Shown one piece after another: positions 1 to 12,035 of a stretch of 64,000 nt of DNA. The notes below the pieces were generated by a model, which saw only the letters and a list, made by a program, of their open reading frames with translations, was not told the origin of the DNA and ran no database searches. The translations under genes were made by a program, and so were the position numbers. Every line of letters starts with the position of its first letter. The stretch's first letter is position 1. Origin of the DNA: Rhyzopertha dominica (lineage: Eukaryota > Arthropoda > Insecta > Coleoptera > Bostrichidae); contig QCXZ01000137.1 of the NCBI GenBank assembly GCA_025024175.1, positions 76,756,680-76,820,679 on the forward strand, read 5' to 3'.

Positions 1-181
1 ATTTGATACGTAATATAACATGCAGGTACATACACTATTTTTTTTTTAATAAATAGATCTAGTGGATGCGAAAATTTTAGGAGAAGAGGTGATTCTGTTT
101 TTGAACTATATACCTACTTTCATAATAGTTAATAAAGTAAGTTGTAATAAATAACAATTTTTAGTAAAAGTATCAAATTTA

Positions 182-1482
182 CAGTCTCTACAACGTATGG
201 AACCAGCAGCATATTTCAGGTTCTGTTCGACCGATTTTTATGTAATGTGAAAATGTTCATGGGCCTATGGATAACTAAAATGCACTTTCTGCAATTTTTT
301 TCAACTTCGTGTCAGCTCTCGTTGCATTTTTTTATAGGAATGGGGGGGTCAAAAGGTACATTATTGAAAATGATATTTCAAAAATGTATCACACTTGTAA
401 ATTTATTGCTTTTGAGTTGAGAAAAGTGAAAATAAAATAATTTTTCCACGATTAGGGAACAGGCACAAGAGCTGTAAATACTTGACCGCATTCAAATTTC
501 CATTGATGAAAAAAGGACCACCGATAATACCACACCAGACAGTCACTTTCTGGGGGTGTTGTGTGTGGACTTGTTCCATCCAATGTGGATTTGTGTCCGA
601 CCAATATCTGCAATTATATCTATTCACATTATCATTGAGGCAAAAAGTCGCTTCGTCAGAAAACAAAATCCAATTTAATATCTTTCTATCTTCATCTATC
701 ATGTTCATAGCAATTTCGCATAATTCTATTCTACGATCGAAATCCTTTTCGCTCAGTTCTTGTAATAAATGAATTTTGTATGGATAATACTTTTCTCTTT
801 TTTCAAATTTTCTGAACAGATCTTCTGCTTATATGGTGAGTGAGAGCACGCTGTTGTACGGAACACTTAGGATTCTCTTGCGTATCTAAAAGGACATTCA
901 AGCTACTTTCCTCACTCGTAACAACCTTTGGACGTCCTGGTTTTTGACGACTTTTAACACCGCCGGTTTCGTCAAAACGTTGGAGTGTTTTAATAACTGT
1001 TGATCTGGCAATTAATGAATTGCATTGTGGAGAGCAACTACTTCCGAATAACTTCGCCTTTATCTCCATAATCTATCATCAAAAATTTCGATGCGATCAT
1101 GTTCACTTGAAAATTATAACCAGTCGCGAGGAAAATGGGGACACCTGGAGTTTTTATTCTTACTTAGCGATAACGAATATGGTTTTTATCCCGAATTTTT
1201 TTGCAAGACCCAAGTTTTGTCATCATATTTTTCTCAAGTCAGAAGCAGTAAATCGTACAAGTGTGATTTTAGAAATCAGGAAAAAATAGCATTTTCAATG
1301 ATTTTAACCNCCATTCCTATTTAAAAAATGCATCTTGCGCCCATATCTCGAAACCGAGAGCTGACCAGGAGTTGAAAAAATTCTAGAAATTTTAGTTTCA
1401 ACAGGCCCATGCTTAGATTCAGAAAAATCGGTCGANCAAAACCTGAAATATCCAGCTGGTTCCATACGTTGTAGCGACACTG
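182..1482. mobile_element. Tc1/mariner-superfamily element with ~165-bp terminal inverted repeats
   Basis: The left end (182 to about 346) is repeated in inverted orientation at about 1315-1482. Shared landmarks are CTACAACGTATGGAACCAG, ATATTTCAGGTT, CGACCGATTTTT, CATGGGCCT and GTCAGCTCTCG. TA dinucleotides flank both ends (180-181 and 1483-1484), as expected for a Tc1/mariner target duplication. The interior holds a minus-strand transposase relic that lacks the second half of its catalytic domain, so this is a non-autonomous, internally deleted copy. TIRs of this length are unusual for classic mariners. Confidence 0.85.
440..1069 (-). pseudogene. mariner-like transposase relic (HTH plus first part of DDE domain)
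   Basis: Read on the minus strand, 1069 to about 805 encodes a helix-turn-helix region with RSTVIKTLQRFDETGGV and a GRPKVV linker. After a frame break near 825 the reading continues through YYPYKIHLLQELSEKDF to about 440. The catalytic domain begins with ILFSDEATF (first Asp), then NRYNCRYWSDTNPHW and VTVWCGIIGGPFF. The second and third catalytic acids are missing because the sequence runs straight into the terminal repeat. In the family this enzyme cuts and pastes the element at TA sites. The long TIRs on both sides show that the deletion is internal. The protein is broken by a frameshift and the deletion, so it is dead. Superfamily assignment is firm; subfamily is not. Confidence 0.8.
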
Positions 1483-1484
1483 TA

Positions 1485-3959
1485 TAGCTCTTTTTGTTAT
1501 TAGCTTTAGGTTAAATGTCAAAATTTCGCAAACAAATACCAGTTACAAATTTTACAAGAAGTTTAATAACTTCTTTAATAATTGTTACGCTGATGAAGAT
1601 TTTCACTGTTGCAGACCAAATACAAGGTCACAATATCCAATACGATACCATACTATACAAGTACTGCCAGAAAATCCTAATAAATATGTAAGCTATGTTG
1701 TTTTACTCTACTAGTTGTAGTAGCATTGCTAAGTGCTTTCAATGAGTTAATTTCTTTAATGTTAAGCAGTGTGCTCAAAACCATTCCACCAACCGAGCTA
1801 CCGAATGAGCCTATGTATATTTTAACGCGGTGCTGAATTCATTTTCTCTCAGTTCGGCATTCTCAGGTCGTAATCACCGACATCTTGGTTGGGGTACTTC
1901 CCCTTGATGACAAAATATGCGGCGGCTATTTATGCAGTTTTCGGCATAAAACTTTGAAGAGTCGAGAAAAGCGGCTTAGTGCCCCAATCACGGCTGAGAA
2001 GCGTGAAATCGTTTAAATCCGAATTAAGTTTCAGCTGCTTAGATCCCATTCTAGTTACTTCCAATTCGCGGATTTAGCGCCCCTCGGGTGACTCTAGAAA
2101 TTCGCATTATTTTATAAACGTAATCATGATAAATTATCTCAGCCGCTGTTTAGTATATTGTTCAACACCAATTGTATTATTTCAGGGAATTTACCATATG
2201 AAGAAGTGTCCAGTGTCGCAGAAGTCACTCGAGTATTTGCCAGTGTCCGATGCCGTATGGAAGGTGAATCTTGTTGGATATGACACCGGCGTGGAGATTT
2301 GCTGTGTGGACTACGAAGAACAAATCACTGCTTATAGTAGAAGGCATTAAAGGAGGCTGAAGACCAGTGAACAGCGAAAACTCTCTACTGAACGCTTTTT
2401 ACTTCTGAAGTCGCATGAACTTTATACTAATAAAATTTACCAAAGGAGTAGCCTATTCTTAATAGAGGGTCGAATGCTTATTATGCGTATGAAAATTGCA
2501 TTTTTTACAAACGCCTTTAGAAAGATGTATCACGATTTTTCCCTTGCTTACGCCTGGGGATAGAGTTTGGAAACTTCAATAATATAATAATATGGTTGTA
2601 TTCCTAATAAAAATTACAATTGACTGCAAAATATTCATCACAATGAACTTTCCCTTTGATTATAGATCAGGCACGAAGGAAAAAGAGAAGGAACACACAA
2701 TTCTGCAGCAAGTTGTGGATATAGAAAAAGAGTTTGGCATCAATAGTAGCAGTATAAACGATGGACACAAATCCTCTGGCTTTGCCAGCCAGGTCACGTT
2801 TAAAAAGCTTTTTTTTGCAGTCGATTGACTAGCTGCCACTCCTAATTCTTCTGGTTATTACAATATTTTTGATTAAAAAGACAAACCTTTAAAGAGTACG
2901 CTCTACAATTATTAAACGATAGAAAGGAAGTAGAACTTGAAACAAGGGAGCGGCAGGTCTTGAGATGAAAAAAAAAGACATATTAGATTTGCGATACCAA
3001 AATATGAAAGTGAGAAGAAGAACCTGCAAAGGATGAAAACAATACAAATGTTTATTAAAAGGATAGCTAACAGAAATTGATCCAACTTTAGTTATACATT
3101 TTTTTAATATCAGAGTCATTTTTCAGTTTATAATAACGCGTCTTTAGAGTATGAAAATGCATTGCATTTACTATTCTTGAAAAAGAATGCACTACATCTT
3201 TGTTTCCATAATATTTCCCATGTCTAGAATAAATACCCACAAATAAATCCCAAAGGTTCCACGTTCTAAACCAAATAATTTCAAGAATTACCAAATGCAG
3301 CATAGGCTCATAAATATATCACGAGGATGTGGATGTTTAATTTAACTGTGAACATGCATCTAAATTGAAAGCAAATGACCGAAATTACATCGATTTCCGA
3401 ATTACATTATAATTTCAATTAAAACAGAATACGACTACAATGAGCAAGACCGCGCATAAGCGATGTACCGCAAACAAAATATCTGTTATTCCAGGTTAGT
3501 ACCTAATCAATTAACGAAAACGTGCATCCAGATTCTGAACGAGAGCCGAATTTTCCCGTTCAGAGCAAACGCCAAACGAGCCCTTCACTTCAGCGTTCGG
3601 CAGTTAATGATTTAATATGATTTTCGGGCCTTTAATGGAATGCACTTTGCCGATGGCCGTTACAATTTTCGTCGATGTCCGGCGCTTAACGCGACAAATT
3701 GTTGCCTTTTATTATCGAATTTGGGGAGCGCTGAGGTGAAAAGATAATCTAATTGTCGGGCTCCACACAACACAGAATGAATTATAAATATTCGGCAGGA
3801 CCACAAGCTGTCCTCCCATTAAAGCAGTACAATGGAGGAATCCGCAATTTTCTAAAAAGGATAAATCAGCTAATTCTCTTTTCATTCATGGTTATAAACT
3901 GATTAATAAAAAGATCGTGGGAAAGGAATATAGCTATGTAAATATGTACGTAGTAGATG
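1485..3959. other. No recognised gene; two exon-like ORF stretches of unknown nature
   Basis: Mostly AT-rich, with a GC-richer unique stretch at about 3540-3790. Two short open stretches follow acceptor-like sites. At about 2196-2349 one runs after a pyrimidine-rich TTTCAG and stops at a TAA, with AATAAA-like sequence further on. At about 2667-2790 an open stretch with KEKEKEHTILQQVVDIEKEF follows a TATAG. I recognise neither protein. They could be orphan exons of a host gene or chance ORFs. Confidence 0.25.
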
Positions 3960-4440
3960 ACCTTATACAACTGTGAAGAAAAAGAGGTATCTCTTCTGTA
4001 CTATTTACCGCTCTCCCAACTCTAACTTTTCTCAATTTATAGATGGGTGTCAAAATTTTATAATCTCACATATACCCACAAACGATAACAGCAAAGCTAT
4101 GGGTGATTTTAATCTATAGATTAAATTATAAGGAACTTCTAAATAGTCTCAATTTAGTTCAAATAGCAACAGAACCTACACGTGTAACTGAAAATTCTTA
4201 TTCCATGGTTGACCACATCCTAACAACTAATGCAGATATCATACTTACTTATATACATACAGAATTGATAAAGACATTAATATTTTCAATGACACATTGA
4301 GGCGCTTGTTTGAAAGTTAACAAAACTAGGGCTCCCTGGCTCACGGAGAATGTCAAAATGTTACAAGCAATTGAGAAACTTTACTACACTAACGGTGAGA
4401 AATGAATAAAAATCATATTTTTAGTACGTATTATTCTAAA
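3960..4440 (+). pseudogene. LINE (non-LTR retrotransposon) endonuclease-domain fragment
   Basis: Translation with frame breaks gives CTIYRSPN (about 3990), then MGDFN (about 4097-4110), the two strand motifs of the APE-type (EEP) endonuclease of LINEs. The clearest part is 4150-4240, LVQIATEPTRVTENS followed by MVDHILTTNADII, a typical stretch of this domain. APWLTENVKML at about 4327-4362 matches the region between endonuclease and reverse transcriptase. In the family this domain nicks target DNA to prime reverse transcription. Several stops and frameshifts make this a dead fragment. No RT follows directly. Related RT scraps lie at 6765 and 39120, but common origin cannot be shown by eye. 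Confidence 0.75.
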
Positions 4441-5819
4441 AGAATATAAAAATACTTAAAAAATTGGAATATAAATAACAATACTGCTGCTTCTTTATCG
4501 ACTGAATTAAGTCATGTAAACGTTATCACTAAATATTTATTTGGCCGACCACCCTAAGTGATTCAACCGCAACTGTAAGGGACGAATATAAAAAAACGTA
4601 CGGTTTCACACAAAAGCAACAAAAGATTTACTGCCAGAAGTGTGAATACAAAATTAGAAATGAATTTAATATATTAAAATACAAGAGGATTATTAAATCA
4701 AATATACGCTATAAAATAACAAGGTAAGTATCCTTTAAAAAAATTAAAGCTTATTGGATTAATAAGGTAAGTATGCGTTCGCGATAATATGAATACAATT
4801 TTTTTTATATATGTACCTTTTCTTTTGTTTCAGGGATAGCGATGGAATACCGTTAGTGTGCACACGTACGTTTACAAGTTCTTCCCTTTACAAATTGTTC
4901 TTTCAGAAATAAACAAAAACAAGTGAACAAGTGACATGTATAACTGGCGAATTAAGTTAAGTCTGATTTAAATGTTATATAATATTAAATTATATATGTA
5001 TTTTACACTTAAACAATACGTAATATTTATTAAAATTGCAATTACTGTACTTTATCAAACGAAATCTTAATAAACAATGATTGAATGACGTTGACCTGGA
5101 GTAAGTTCATTTATGATCTAAATGTTGGAAAAATTAAGCTATAAAATCTCGGGAAAACCACATAAAACCGTCAATTAGAACTAGAAACTAGTGTCGACTT
5201 ATCTGTTACGCAAGCAGTGGGTTGAAACCTAGGGGATGTTGAAAACCCCTCGATACGGGACTGAGCTGGTTCGGTTCTGGTAAGATGACCTCCAGAATTC
5301 CTGGCGTGTACGATAGAATCTTCGGGAAAACGTGGTGTGATCAGCGGCCTCCAAAGAATCCAGGAACCAGTCAAGGAAAGCGATCGTTCACAAAAGCAGT
5401 TCGAACAATCGATCACAATCAAGAACGTGAAAAGAACCCTATAGTTACAAATTCGTCTTACAACAAAGCCAAAAAGAATCGATTATAACACTCGCCTCTG
5501 AAGAGGGTTCCTACAAGAAGCAATATCGAGCGAAACGTGTGGCGCTGTGATTTAAATCCCGCAAAAGCGGCTTGGACGAAGCTCAAACGAAACAACCAAT
5601 AGCTTCTAACGTCCAAATAGAATTCGTTGGTCGGATAATCCCAAAACTTTTGGATGAACGTTGCACAATATGTTCATAGACCGACCAGCGAATTTTCACA
5701 ACACACCTGTTTCAAATGCTACCAAATATGAATCTAACGGCTCGTGGAAACCACACTGATTCGCATTAATCTCTCGCGGTTTTTGTCGGCGGCGCGGTAA
5801 AAGGTGGTCCACAAGAAGC
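4441..5819. other. No supported gene
   Basis: AT-rich to about 5090. The stretch 5170-5560 is GC-richer and carries overlapping short ORFs on both strands (67 codons on plus from 5285, 83 codons on minus from 5422) with no recognisable motif. These look like chance ORFs. Confidence 0.3.
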
Positions 5820-6025
5820 ATATTCCACTGGAAATGCAGATGCGAAAGGAAAAATACTTTGAAGAGAATTCTGACAATACGGGGGAAGTTCAGAATACTA
5901 AATCGAAACATTAGAAATATTACGTTGCAAAGGTATTCCACTGGAAATGCCGTCGTGATTAAATGATGGAAAATGCGAAGAAGACAACTCTAACAATACG
6001 GGGAAAGTTGAATATGTTATTTGGA
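5820..6025 (+). repeat. Imperfect tandem duplication, two units of about 115 bp
   Basis: ATTCCACTGGAAATGC occurs at about 5820 and again at about 5935. Each is followed by a similar series: GATG/GAAA-rich spacer, GAAGA, (T/C)T(G/A)ACAATACGGGG, AAGTT, then ATTAGAAATATT or a diverged equivalent. Unit identity is visibly imperfect, so the duplication is old. Confidence 0.5.
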
Positions 6026-6048
6026 AATATTTCAAAAAATTATTGTAA

Positions 6049-6525
6049 CAACCAGCACGACGGCGCACCACCACATTGAGACAGAGAAGTAACTACCTGG
6101 TTAAAAATAATTTTCCAAATCATTGGATTGGTAATGGAGGTCCAGTAGCGTGCCCGCCTCGCTCGCCGGATTAGATTTATCTGTGGGTCATATGAAGCAG
6201 CTGGTTTGTCAGGTGGAGATTACCAATCGCGAGCAACTAATACAAAGTATAAATAAACGCAAGCCATGTAATAAGAAACGATCCAAATTCTGTGCAGCGC
6301 ATAACACGGTCTTTAGTTCGATGATGTGAAGCTTGTATTCTAGCGGAAGATGGTTATTTTGAGCATTTTTTATAATTTATATTTAGATTTTTATTAAACC
6401 TGCTTTAAGCAAATTAAATAATGTAACTAAAAGAAAAAGGACAATATTCATATAACATTGTTTATTTTCAATATCATCATTATTCATCTGTTCAAGTTTG
6501 GCATAGAGCTTATAGATCACCCTGT
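6049..6525 (+). pseudogene. C-terminal half of a mariner-like transposase with one possible 3' terminal repeat
   Basis: From about 6049, translation with small frame corrections gives HDGAPPH (second catalytic Asp region), WLKNNFPNHWIGNGGP, RSPDL (third Asp region), a WGHMKQLV stretch, and near 6320-6365 the tail ACILAEDGYFEHFL. This order is typical of an insect DD(36/37)D mariner-like transposase. The upstream HTH and first Asp are absent, so it is 5' truncated. TAGATCACCCTGTA ending at 6525 looks like the outer end of a 3' TIR, although no matching 5' end is seen. Several frameshifts and stops make it non-functional. Confidence 0.7.
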
Positions 6526-6764
6526 ATTACAAGCTAACATAAACTTCTACTCTTTCCATAACATAGTAATTTCTCAGTATATTTATTTCACCTTAGTGTA
6601 TGAGGATTTAGTTAGTAAGATATTACGAATTATCACTATTTCTTGCTCTTATATATTAAGGTTCACTTTACACATTGTTAACTCCTGTTTTTGGAGGGAT
6701 ATTTTCCGGACGTATGGATGTAACCTTTGGATATACCTCTACCAAAAGTAAAGAATGCTCTTGA

Positions 6765-7060
6765 ACACAAGGTCCTCTGGTCTTAGATTTAAGACGTGGT
6801 TATAGCTATTCTACCGCACTTGCAAAGGTAACAGATGATATACTGTGCGTAACTGATAAAGGTATGGAAACTTGCTTAGTTTTTCTTGATTATTTAAAGA
6901 CTTTCGATACCTTAGATCGAAACCTAGTGTTTGCTACTTTAGATTACATTGGTTTCAGCTATCTGGCTGTAAATTTTATGAATTTTTATGATTTTATCTA
7001 ATCGCTTTCAGCGTGATGATCTGGATACTGTTTTTGTAAATAAAGCCGTTATAATTTTAT
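6765..7060 (+). pseudogene. LINE reverse transcriptase fragment (fingers/palm)
   Basis: An AKVTDDI stretch is followed by METCLVFLDYLKTFDTLDR, the RT motif A region (family form is F-x-D-[YF]-S-K-A-F-D). VFATLDYIGFSYLAV and a broken motif ending in SNRFQ-like sequence come next. Both flanks lack the rest of the ORF and frame breaks interrupt it. It is a short dead piece of a jockey/CR1-like LINE. It resembles the RT scraps at 39120 and 53985 in layout, but identity cannot be measured by eye. Confidence 0.7.
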
Positions 7061-8825
7061 ATTATTAAAGAATTCTGAAATATGAAATAAGAAGCATGTC
7101 AGCAAAAAATATAGGTATAAAAATCTAACTTAAAGAGTATAATATGTAACAGGTAAAGCGCTTGCAGCAAATAATAACCATCATCAATGCCTGATACAAA
7201 GTAAAAGAATCACAAAAGGGAATTAAATTCTTTCTTTGTCTATTACATATTTGTAAATAAAGTGGATAAAATTGGACTTTGTGGAGATGGATCTTTATAC
7301 AAGTTACATAACTAAACATCCATTCCGAGTGAATGCATCAGTTTACAATATTTTATAGATATTAAGTTGAAAGGACCTAAAATCGCCTCTAGAATCTGTT
7401 GTTTCACAAGAACATCTTGAACAAGAATTTACTACACTTGCAGCTACCGCCAGGCAAATATGTACTAGAAAATAAATAAAGANTTTATTGTTATAATTGC
7501 AGACATGTAAACTAAATAGACTTATCGATATGTAGTTGCTGAATCCAACCNAAATAGAAAAAAAGGTACAGTAGTCCGCNAAATGAAATTTCAATCGGAA
7601 CCAACAATAGCCGTGATCGATTGGTTTATCTCGAGAATACCGGATAATTTCTCGGTCGGGCGACTGATGCCCACTGTCACTTTGATAAATCAAAGTGTAT
7701 TTNGTCATCGTGAATACTGCTGTAAATATCATGGGACTGTCGCAGTAGCTCTGCGAAAAAGATTAATACGCTTTCCGAGATCTTTTCCTGCTGTATGTAT
7801 TACGCCCAACCCTGCTTATTTGAGCTGACATATCAATTTGACAAATTCGACCGCGGATGCTTTCAGGTCCGTCCAGGGGAAATATTTTACCTGCGATCTC
7901 TCCCTTATCCTTATAACGAACCTTCGCGAACCCTTGAGCTAACCATTACAAGTTGTGTTACAATAAGGCGCATTTCCCTGCCTAATTATTTTATAAAGAT
8001 GCGGCTCATCATACAAGAGCGCATCGAACATGCCCTGAACGGCTAAAGAAGATTTACTCGTTAGCTTTGCAAACTTTAAAGTTCTATAAAGTTACACGGT
8101 GCTCCAGATGCCACGCTACGAATGCGAATGTCGTAGTTTTCAAGAAATTCCAAACTGCTTGCTGGATACAATTTAGTAGCTGCTTATGTAGATATTATAC
8201 ATGAAAATTTGCTGTAATTTACATACCTAGCCTAAGCGTTGCGGGGAAGACATGCTCGCTTACCTGGAAAGAAGAAACATAATTAACAAAATGTTGCACA
8301 CATAGTGTGAGTACCCAATTAAAAAAGACAGTGGTCATATTTCTCCCTTGACTTTATTCTCAACCATGTCTCTTCATTTTATTGCGGCGGCTAACTGAAC
8401 AGTGACATAGTATATTTGCTCTTAAAAGCTGTAAGAATACGCTGTTCTTAAGTTGTAGCTAAACAGACAAAAATTAACTCAGAAGATAAAATGGCTTGTA
8501 AATGTCGCCGTGAGAGCAGTTTGTCGTTCTTTAATAACATGTGTTTTGTTGATCATTAACATTAACATCAGGTAAGAAATAAGATTTTTAAAAGCAAACG
8601 GTTCTGAAGTACAATGGTGATGATAATAGCTATCATTAAAAAAAAGCCATTAAAACAAACAACCATTTATTTCGGGTACATTAAAGTTAAATTAAAAGAT
8701 CTTATACTTAACTATAAGTAGCAAAATTATGTATTCACAGGCGTCGTTGATACACACATAATTTTCTTTTAGGAAGCCCACGAACTAAAAACATGGTCAG
8801 AATTTCTAGATGTAGTTGCAAAATA
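7061..8825. other. No supported gene
   Basis: Contains three short ORFs (129 codons on minus 7732-7343 and two overlapping plus ORFs 7583-8046), interrupted by N bases and without recognisable motifs. The rest is AT-rich sequence with nothing I can assign. Confidence 0.3.
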
Positions 8826-8990
8826 AAAATAATAATAATCTTCATTCAAATAATACAATTACAATTCACTTACAAACTACACAAGTTTACATTAGACAAA
8901 CTATACACGTTCAGGATGAACAAGATTAAACAAATTTAGAGTGTAAAAATTCGTTGATTGTATAAAATGCGTTTGAGATCAGGTATGTCT
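8826..8990 (-). repeat. Possible LINE 3' end with an (ATT)n-type tail, minus strand
   Basis: Read on the minus strand the stretch ends in TTGAATGAAGATTATTATTATT, the usual look of a LINE 3' UTR finishing in a short ATT/TAA repeat. No coding part is attached. The call rests on the tail alone. Confidence 0.35.
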
Positions 8991-9163
8991 TTAACGTTTG
9001 TTTTAGAGCCTTGATAGATGGTTTGATGATTTGATTACATGTGCTTGACACTTCAATATTCTTGTTTTATTCGTATGACAACGCAAAAGGTTATACATCA
9101 TCAGGGCTTACTACAACAACAAGGTACAGCTTAAATTAATTTCTTAATAAATACATTCTTATA

Positions 9164-10293
9164 CAGGATGTTTCACGAATAACAATGACCCTGACGAAAT
9201 TAAAAATTCAACCCAAAATACACATAATGGTATTATTTTAAAAATAAATTGACGAAAATCCTAATATTAGTCAAAAGGTAGTCTCAAGAGCAACCGGTAT
9301 TAGTCTGTCTTCAGTACACCGAATAATTAAAGGCAATCAATCTCATCCGTGTCACTTGCAATTGGTTTAGGCCTTAAAGGAAACAGATTATCTAAAAGAC
9401 TGGCTTTTTGTAACTTTTTTTCGGGAACACTAAAATTTGAATGTAAGATTTTATGACAACATTTGCTTCTCAGATGAAGCAAGATTTTATAATGATGGTG
9501 GAGTTAACAAACATAACATGCATTATTATGGGCGAGAAAATCCACGTTGGATTCGAGAAGGACATTTTCAAACCATCTACTCGACGAATGTCTGGCGCGG
9601 AATATTGGGGAATCAAATTGATGGGTCTTATTTTTTCGCGATATTTTAAACGGCAATACTTATCTAATATTTTTAAGAAACATTTTACCGGTACTTCTCC
9701 ATAATGTACATTTACAAGTAAGACAAGATCTATGGTTCCAACAAGATGGGGCACCTGCACATTATCATAGAATAGTGCGAAATCATCTTGATTTGGTTTT
9801 GCCTAACCGATGGATAGGAAGAGATTCAATTAATCCGTGGCCACCGAGAAGCCCGGACCTTACTCCTTTGGATTTTTTCTGTGGGGAATGGTAAAAGAGC
9901 AAGTATACCAAACACCAATTGGAAGTGTAGAACATTTAGAAAATAAAATACGTGATGCATGTAGATCCATCACTCCAGAAATGTTAATACGTGTTAAAAA
10001 AGATCGTTTAGGGCTCGAATTCAAGCTTGTGAAAACCGCGGAGGGCGACATTTTGAGCATTTATTGCATTAATGTTATTGAATAAACATTTTTCAAAAAT
10101 AAAATTTGTTTTACAATACCGAATTTACTTAAAGCAAATGATTGAAGTTTATGTCAAAATTTACGAATTTATACAGTTCTCTACGTTTTATAGTTTTTAA
10201 GACGATGAACAATCATCAATGTTATCTCTGCAAATGTATTTTGGGTTGCATTTTTAATTTCGTCAGGGTCATTATCATTCGTAAAACATCCTG
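9164..10293 (+). mobile_element. TIR transposon family A, copy 1 (internally deleted)
   Basis: The ends are inverted repeats of about 60-70 bp. The left starts CAGGATGTTTCACGAAT and continues TGACCCTGACGAAATTAAAA; the right is the complement and ends at 10293. TA target duplications sit at 9162-9163 and 10294-10295. A second copy is at 27259-28651. Compared with copy 2, this copy lacks roughly 280 bp between the left TIR and the HTH coding region (the join is near 9249). Confidence 0.9.
9246..10085 (+). pseudogene. Mariner-like transposase of family A, copy 1
   Basis: The coding region starts mid-HTH with NPNISQKVVSRATGISLSSV (9249 on), then runs through frame breaks into the catalytic domain. 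CFSDEARF is near 9468, ENPRWIREGHF near 9540, FQQDGAPAHYH (second Asp) near 9738, and WPPRSPDLTP (third Asp) near 9850. The C-terminal part stays open from 9837 to the TAA at 10085 and ends YCINVIE, like copy 2. The amino-terminal HTH seen in copy 2 is deleted here, and frameshifts separate the three catalytic residues. In the family the protein cuts at the TIRs and inserts at TA. This copy cannot make an active enzyme but may still be mobilised in trans because both TIRs are present. Confidence 0.85.
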
Positions 10294-10295
10294 TA

Positions 10296-12035
10296 TCACT
10301 TACATAAATTTGCGATTAAATTTTTGAACAGCGAAACTAATATAACATACGCCGAAATGTCAATTTTTATTATGTCAATGTACCATATACAAAAAATTAA
10401 CCCAAAATTTTAGTAACATATACACGTATTTACCATCATAGAAAGTACAGCATGGCTATAATAATTAATAGGTTGTTTTGTTGTGTGACTAAAAATAGGA
10501 TTTTAAATCTAGTATGGTGTGGTACATCTGACATCATAAAAATTGATATTTTGGCGTAGATTAAATTGGTTTGCTGTTCAAAAAGATACGAAAGCTTGGC
10601 AATAGAAAAAAGAGTGTCATAATTTCTACTCCAAAGTCAAAATCCCCCTAAATGCGTTTTATAAATTATTTTATATGAGCAAACAGACTATTTTTATGTA
10701 TGGCATATTTTAGCAGAAAATTCTTTACCTGGAAACCTTTACAAAAGTAAGCTTTTTCACAGCCATACCGTTTTCAGAAATTCAGTTTTGTTACAATTGC
10801 ACTGTGGACGCCAAACTTTGACAGAAAAGCATCATACTTGTTACCATAGCAACCAACTTAAATTTTGTTTACTGGGAAGTATTCGCGCCAACTGAATATC
10901 AATATTAAGTGCTGGTACTACAACTAGGAGTGTGTCTTCCAAATGGAGACGAAGAAAAGTATGCGCCGTCACGTAGATATATAAATTTACGTAAATAGAT
11001 TCTAGAATCGAAAGTTTCTAATTAAGTTTACTCGCCGAATGCATGGTGCGGAGAAGCAGCGAGCCCGTCACAATGGAAACTAATAAAGAAAATTAAGAAC
11101 TAAAGAAATGCGAATGCCGAAATGAATTTTTATCGGTATTGTATTTCTAAATACAATGGCAGCGGGAATGCTAACGCTCAGTCTTTGTTCGGTAATAGAC
11201 CGCCTTCCTCCTTTTACGATGTAAATCTGGAATGAATGGGACAAAAATTATTCTCGAAGACCTCGGAGAATAAATTCCACTCGCCGAGATGAAATGCGCG
11301 GTTTATTTTCGTAGGTAACTAAAATGTTGATTTAACTTGATATAAAGTTGCTCGCATAAGCGAACTAAAAAGTTGGTCGGGGGAGCGCGCCCTCAAGATA
11401 CGTTTTGTCATAATTAAACGCTCGAGGTACTTGAAAGGCACAAACTAAAATCCGGATTTGCAGACGTTTATTAAGTAGAATGTGCCGTGGCTCGTGCGTT
11501 GCAATATACCCATGGGAAGCCTCTCTGCCGGTGTATCACAATGCAGTGGAATTACAGTCGAGAAAGAAAAAAAAAGCACGGGTAATCGAGATGGAATTTG
11601 CGGCTTGTTGTAACTGGATTTTGTACAGCAGGTACAAAATATTTACTTCAGGCTAAATTTTTACCATACCATTTCTTATGGTACAGAACAAAGCAATTTC
11701 TTTCCTTTTTTACACATAAATGTACCTTACATACATATGTAGGTCACAAAAAGTGAGTTTTTTTATCGCATCGTTTGTCTTCGTTGGTTCCATCAAGATG
11801 TGGCAAATGGTCGATGGCCTGAATTCTTCACTTCCTTTTGATACTTTAAACCTAGGGATTTTAGGGGTCCGGCTTCTTGATCTTAAATCTTTTGCATTGA
11901 ATCTGTACTGGCTTACTCACTTTTACTACTAAACGTAGGCGAAAATCCAAGAGACCCATCTAAGAGTTCTTTGTAAACTGTTGGTAATAACCAAATCTAG
12001 TCCATGAAAGATTGGACAAAGTGTCCACTTTTTGT
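10296..12035. other. Unique AT-rich sequence with a GC-richer core; no supported gene
   Basis: About 10860-11600 is more balanced in base composition and has no long ORF, resembling non-repetitive intergenic or intronic DNA. ORFs at 11720-11932 and on the facing strand have no motif. Distant remains of the piggyBac 3' half could extend into 11760-12035, but I cannot show it. Confidence 0.3.

Noticed and set aside
7343..8046. ORFs on both strands including a 129-codon minus ORF
   Set aside because: Interrupted by N bases, low-complexity composition, no motif.
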